From Pelodera strongyloides (lineage: Eukaryota; Nematoda; Chromadorea; Rhabditida; Rhabditidae): DNA of 64,000 nucleotides. Where the stretch lies: contig JAANDG010000120.1 of the NCBI GenBank assembly GCA_036852015.1, positions 245,392 through 309,391 of the forward strand, in the 5' to 3' direction. The notes under the pieces were generated by a model. That model was not told the origin of the DNA. It ran no database searches and saw nothing but the letters and a program-made list of their open reading frames with translations. Positions 59,801 through 64,000 of the stretch are shown here, piece by piece; position 1 is the first letter of the stretch, and every line of letters begins with the position of its first letter. The translations under genes were made by a program, and so were the position numbers.

Positions 59801-60115
59801 ACCGCTCTGTCGAACGGAATACAGGGAGAATGAACAGAAAGGAGGGCGGTACACCAATCAAAAAATGCAAATCATATTACATTGTGCACAACAATCTATG
59901 TGATTTAATGTGAAATTGAGTCTACCCGACTATTACAGTGCTCAGAACGATGCAATATGCGAATCATAAACCAAGGATTCACTATATATGCATATTCTAA
60001 TGGGTAATCCTCTCGGCAACGGGAGGAAAATGGTTGGTAGAATTGCTTTTCTGATATTATGTATGCGGTGTCTTGAGAGAATGAACCACGGATGAGGTTA
60101 TTATTCTGATTTGAT

Positions 60116-61449
60116 TCAAATCAAGGAGCATATAATCAACGTCAGAATTTGCAGAATAATGGGTCGCTGCAAGAAACTCTTGGATTTACATATTCCGTAG
60201 AAGAAAAGCAACGAATGCGCAAATAATAGCTAAAGTTTTCATTCTGAATCGACATTTTGATATAAAACGTAGATAATCCAATGAAATTAAATAACACTGA
60301 ATGTTGCTAAGCATAGGCTTACACTCATAAGTAGAAAACAATTGTAAGTAGCTCTTTGTATTAATCAGTAAACCAGAATACTTTCAGCGTATAGCAATGA
60401 TATCATAGTTTTCTTGATTTACGGCGATAACTTTCTTGATTTTCGTATATGGGAAATGTTTAGAATGGCTGAGCCTGATATTCAAAAAAATCTGAAAGCT
60501 TTAATAGTCAAATAATGACATATCCTGTTCAGCACGTTGTTTGGTCAGCAATTGATGAGTATGCCGTGGACCCTTCATACACGTTACACACGCGAAGATG
60601 AAGAGAAGCGTCTAAAAAATCAGAAATGCTTACTACGCGTTTCAAATGCATTTTAACTAAAGGAACAGCAGCGACGAGTTTTTTTTTTGCAAATTAAGGT
60701 GTCCGTTAATTTTGTGAAGGTTGCAAAAACTAGCAAGTGTTTGGTCGAACAAGAGCTTAGAGAATTGCACAAACATTAATGTAACGACCTCTATTCATAA
60801 CAAGCAACACTAGGTAGAATCAAAATGTGTACACGAAGTACAGTAGTCCTCACACTTTTCAGAACTCAATGCTTTGCATCCCAAAAACGATAGCGTAATT
60901 TGATCACGTTCAAAAACTTTGACAAACAGGATACACGGAGATTAGGATTAAGCCTCTAAAAACTTTGTAAGGATTCTACAATAGTACATTCTGTGTGCAC
61001 TTCGTTTGCAAATAACTTCTTTATGTTTTATGTAACAAATGATTTACTTCGGGGTTTCCTTCTTTCATTATTTTCTAAAACTTGAGGAAAATTGAATTAC
61101 TTTTACATATTAGCCAAGTACCTGAATGCAAGTAGCGACAACTAGCACTCCGCACAAGATAAAGAAGTGCTTTCTGGCATCAGTCAGCAACGCATCCTCG
61201 CATCCCTAAAATATTTGAACATATATTGAGTGTAACATGTTAACAACGTTAAACCTAGTTAAGTTGTAGCAAGATTATAAAAGTAAACCTTTGACGGTGG
61301 ACTTATCATCGTAATTCTGTAAGAAATTAAATAAATATTGGCCAAGACCGGCGACTTACCGCATAATAAATATTGCTGGGATGATCGTTAATTCCACATC
61401 CTTTCGTTACAGAAATACAGCAGGAATCCGGTACGTACTGTACCTTCGG
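60116..61449 (-). CDS. Tetraspanin, partial (large extracellular loop and TM4)
   Basis: Two well-supported minus-strand exons: 61360-61449, encoding VPDSCCISVTKGCGIND and onward, and 61122-61205, encoding GCEDALLTDARKHFFILCG and onward. They join in phase 0 with good splice sites (GTAAGT donor, TTTTAG acceptor). The DSCC motif, later GCG and final GC are the disulphide cysteines of a tetraspanin large extracellular loop, and the hydrophobic stretch after KHF is the start of TM4. Tetraspanins organise membrane microdomains. A possible last exon at 60116-60229 (phase 0, hydrophobic then basic, 37 residues and a stop) would complete TM4 but is weak. The exons for TM1-TM3 are not visible and probably lie right of 61449, beyond the inserted repeats or outside the window. 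Confidence 0.72.
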
Positions 61450-62359
61450 CTGAAATGACAAATCACCATTAACATTATCATTAACAGCCTTGTTCACTGT
61501 TCAGAATAAATTGCACATTGACTTAAATGAGCGCGCGTCGCACAAATATCCTCTGTGGAAATGAGCCTATTACGGGTAAGCAAAGCATGGCAAAGAGTAT
61601 GAGAATATGCGTACAGAAATTTGCTGGGATTCATAACATGAGCATCGAAGATATAGTGTTGTGGAAATTTTGCTGTATTTGGCGCCTTTTTTTGACAAGC
61701 AGATCATGGGGCTTGTGGTGTAGTGGATAGGTCTCTATCTCGTGGTTAGAGCCGCCACGGTTCTATTCCATCCAGATTTTTTTTGCATTTTTTCTCTTTT
61801 TGAAAACTTATTATATTTATAAAGGGAAATTGTGTCCAATATGATTATTTTCGTTCAAAATTCAATATTATTTACTGTGTAAAGCAGCGCATATGCAATA
61901 ACGTTTTCGAAACAAAAGAGAATTTTCCTTAAAGATCATTTTTGCGCAAGTGCTAACAGTTTTGTGTGCAACACAATTAAAAACAGTGGCAGTCTGTGTG
62001 TGTTACCGGCGTTACATCATCCGCTTTATCATAGAACATGTGTGTTTGTGTTAACTGCATGGTTGTTGGTGTCTCCGCAGTGCATATTGCTCATGGCAAT
62101 AGTTCAATTACTATTGGCCCATAGCATTTTTTTACTGAATTTTCACTGAGTTCACAGCAAATTTTCGTCCAATTTATTTATTTATTTAACTTATGATGAC
62201 TACTTTTGATTCGCGCCGGGTTCTGCACATTCTAGTGCAAAATTTCGATTTGCCAACTATTCAAAGCCAACCGACTCGCTTTGAGCAGAAAGTAGCAAAT
62301 CGATTTGCTAACATACTCCAAGAGTCTTGTCTCAGTGATCTATCAATAGAGAATTCCTA
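61450..62359. other. Spacer or tetraspanin intron with a tRNA-like element
   Basis: AT-rich DNA. Apart from the tRNA-like element at 61711-61775 I see no gene. If the tetraspanin continues to the right, this would be intron. Confidence 0.4.
61711..61775 (+). repeat. tRNA-derived element or tRNA pseudogene
   Basis: A perfect pol III A box (TGGTGTAGTGG, from 61716) and a one-mismatch B box (GGTTCTATTCC, from 61759) sit at tRNA spacing and are followed by a run of eight T. The anticodon arm has a 9-base loop and the acceptor and T stems do not pair, so this is not a functional tRNA. It may be a tRNA-derived SINE head. Confidence 0.55.
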
Positions 62360-63880
62360 AGACTTTTCCGTCCAATCTGTACAAGAAGATAGGGATCCCG
62401 ACAGGAGTGCAGGCCAGGACGACAAGCCTATGGAATGCAGCAGCAATGACGGCATTCAGTTCTCGAAATCAACGGCATCAATTAAAAAGGTTAGCTTTTT
62501 CGATTTTTTATTTCACTAACATACCAAACTTTATCGGCAATCTTCGTAGTAATGAAATTTTAGGTAAAGGAGGCTATCCTTCACTATCGGAGCACTGCAA
62601 AGGGTAGTAGACCTCTCTCATCTGTGTGGAAACGCTACGCATTCATAAAGTCCGAATACGATCGCAAAACTCCAAAGAATGGTAAGTATAATATTATTTT
62701 TTGATTGAAAAAAAAAACGCAACTTGCAATATCTTCTTTTTCTTTATCTGTAGTTCTTATACAATGGGTAAATGCAACATTGAATGAGTAACCATATTTG
62801 AATTATAGAGGAACTTGTTGCGGACCGGTCTAATCGACTAAAAGCTCTTGCTTCCGCCGTATACGATAATGTGATGCAAAAGATGAATATGGGTTAGTTT
62901 CAGTCTCTTCGTATGAAAACTATGAATCTGCTTTAGCGGTTGTTTTACCATCTCATAAAGATATTACTTACAAACTAAATTGATTGTTGTTCACTGATTC
63001 GTGTTTAGGAATATCCCTCCGGGATCAGGATGTCGGAGCCGCAATGGACACTGTCCCTCTATCACTCATCTGCAACTTCGACCAAATTGGGTTTCAGAAA
63101 GAAATTCCACGACCACGTTCATTGGCTCCAATCGGCATTAAGCGGGTGGAACGCGTGGTACTGTCTACGTCTGCTACAACCCACAGCTTTTTGCCTATGC
63201 TGTTTGCCGATGGGACCTTGGTGATCAGCTATGCGACATGCTACAGGAAGTGAATGGCCGATTTGCCCAAAAAGACATTTTGAAGCATCCAGTTTGCACG
63301 TCATGGCTGGTTCCAGTCACACCATGACGAAGCGACACATGGTTGAATGGATGCAGAACGTCGTGTTTTCGGGTGCCTCACCAACGCCTTCTTATTTGAT
63401 GTTGGATAGCTGGACAAGCTTTCGTCACCCCACGATACCATCCGCGTACACTGGCCCCTATTGGCATGCAACACACTGTCAGCAACATACCGCCAGTAAC
63501 CACTTCGCGTATTCAACCGCTAGACGTCTACTTTTTCCGGACCTTTAAGCAACTCGTTAAGAGAATCCATGGCCATATTCAAGTTTCTGAGTTTCAGTTC
63601 GTCGCCCACAAACGCGACAACATACTGAAGGTGTTGTCGCAGGTTTATTGGGCGCTTTGCGCCGGACGATTTCGAAGTTCCTCCAGTACTCTTGGCACGC
63701 TGCTGGCTACACTAGCACACACCCAGGAGAATTTCTGACTCCACTTCAGATCTGTTTTCCGGACAATATGGATATGGAATGTGCGACGGACGTTTTATTG
63801 CTACGCCCATTGCGATGCTGAATTATGTTTCCAACATTTCATCGACGAGTTCCATCGCTGCTATTGTAGGTATCAAACAT
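62360..63880 (+). pseudogene. Tc5/Tc4-like DDE transposase relic
   Basis: Remains of a multi-exon transposase gene: segments ending 62489, then 62564-62681, 62809-62892 and from 63009 to about 63880. The second and third segments encode a basic helix-turn-helix-like region (SSVWKRYAFIKSEYDR). The last encodes a DDE_1-type core: CNFDQIGFQ, then SLAPIGIKRVERVV, LMLDSWTSF, the diagnostic IQPLDVYFFRTFKQLVKRI and a C-terminal Cys/His cluster (CFQHFIDEFHRC) like the Tc5 C-terminal zinc finger. At least three frame changes break the last segment (near 63215, 63290 and 63465), so it cannot make transposase. Terminal repeats were not found and may lie outside the window. Confidence 0.75.
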
Positions 63881-64000
63881 TGTTTCTCACTGTTCAGCTA
63901 AAATAAAGGTCATACATATATTTTTTTCTTAATGTTTTTATGCGACTGACAAGCAAGGCTATTGTTGGGATCATGGCAAAAAAAAAGAACTACGAATATC

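Larger units (their letters stand above)
49729..60115. other. 10-kb region without a supported gene, upstream of the GPCR
   Basis: AT-rich DNA with only short, domain-free open frames. It contains a C-tract (53470-53482), a G-tract (53760-53770), a 138-bp inverted-repeat candidate (55777-55914), a CRE-type TGACGTCA at 55915-55922, a 20-bp tandem duplication (56851-56886) and a tRNA-B-box-like piece near 58240. A GC-richer stretch at about 54660-54900 stands out but is not readable as protein. It may hold GPCR regulatory DNA or tetraspanin introns/exons that I cannot recognise. Confidence 0.45.

Overview
This 64 kb window is nuclear DNA from a nematode, most likely a clade V (strongylid-type) worm. 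The evidence is intron-dense genes of 7 to 32 exons, acceptors of the TTTTCAG/TTTTTAG type, AT-rich intergenic DNA, tandem cathepsin-A-like carboxypeptidase domains in one protein, a nematode-type Tc5/Tc4-like transposase relic, and products closest in form to Caenorhabditis proteins. Exon models below were built by hand from reading frame, GT/AG sites and protein-family continuity; in each complete model the exon lengths sum to a multiple of three.

Layout, left to right. (1) 1-4192, plus strand: 3' part of a serine carboxypeptidase (peptidase S10) gene with two fused catalytic units and a Thr/Pro stalk plus hydrophobic tail. (2) About 4.4-11.5 kb: intergenic, with a decayed coding fragment, C-tracts and CT-rich DNA. 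(3) 11552-18939, plus: casein kinase 1 delta/epsilon (kin-20/doubletime orthologue) with a Gln-rich N-terminal exon. (4) 21354-24574, plus: a strongly divergent CK1 paralogue lacking the catalytic-loop lysine. (5) 28105-36979, plus: a complete 32-exon Na+/K+-ATPase alpha subunit (eat-6 orthologue); one intron carries four antisense tRNA-Ala(AGC) genes and another is mostly filled by a TTAA-flanked MITE. (6) 41781-42245: a larger foldback MITE, also TTAA-flanked. (7) 42464-44342, plus: a histidine phosphatase of the UBASH3/STS type. (8) 45220-49728, minus: a complete 13-exon rhodopsin-family peptide GPCR (NPY/NPF-receptor-like), convergent with the phosphatase. (9) About 49.7-60.1 kb: a long stretch with no gene I can support. 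(10) 61122-61449, minus: two exons of a tetraspanin. (11) 61.7 kb: a tRNA-like element. (12) 62.4-63.9 kb, plus: a frameshifted Tc5/Tc4-like DDE transposase relic.

The genes do not form a pathway or operon; they are separate metazoan genes. The pattern that ties the window together is repeat colonisation of introns and spacers: four well-supported inverted-repeat elements (two sharing TTAA targets and related termini), a duplicated tRNA cluster with degenerate copies at its edges, tRNA-derived fragments, and eight poly-C/poly-G tracts of 11-29 bases. I found no CRISPR array, bacterial operon, virus or toxin gene. I do not see a clear new biological system; the most unusual items are the CK1 paralogue with a damaged catalytic loop, the alternative in-frame acceptor that would lengthen the M1-M2 loop of the sodium pump, and the related TTAA MITEs.
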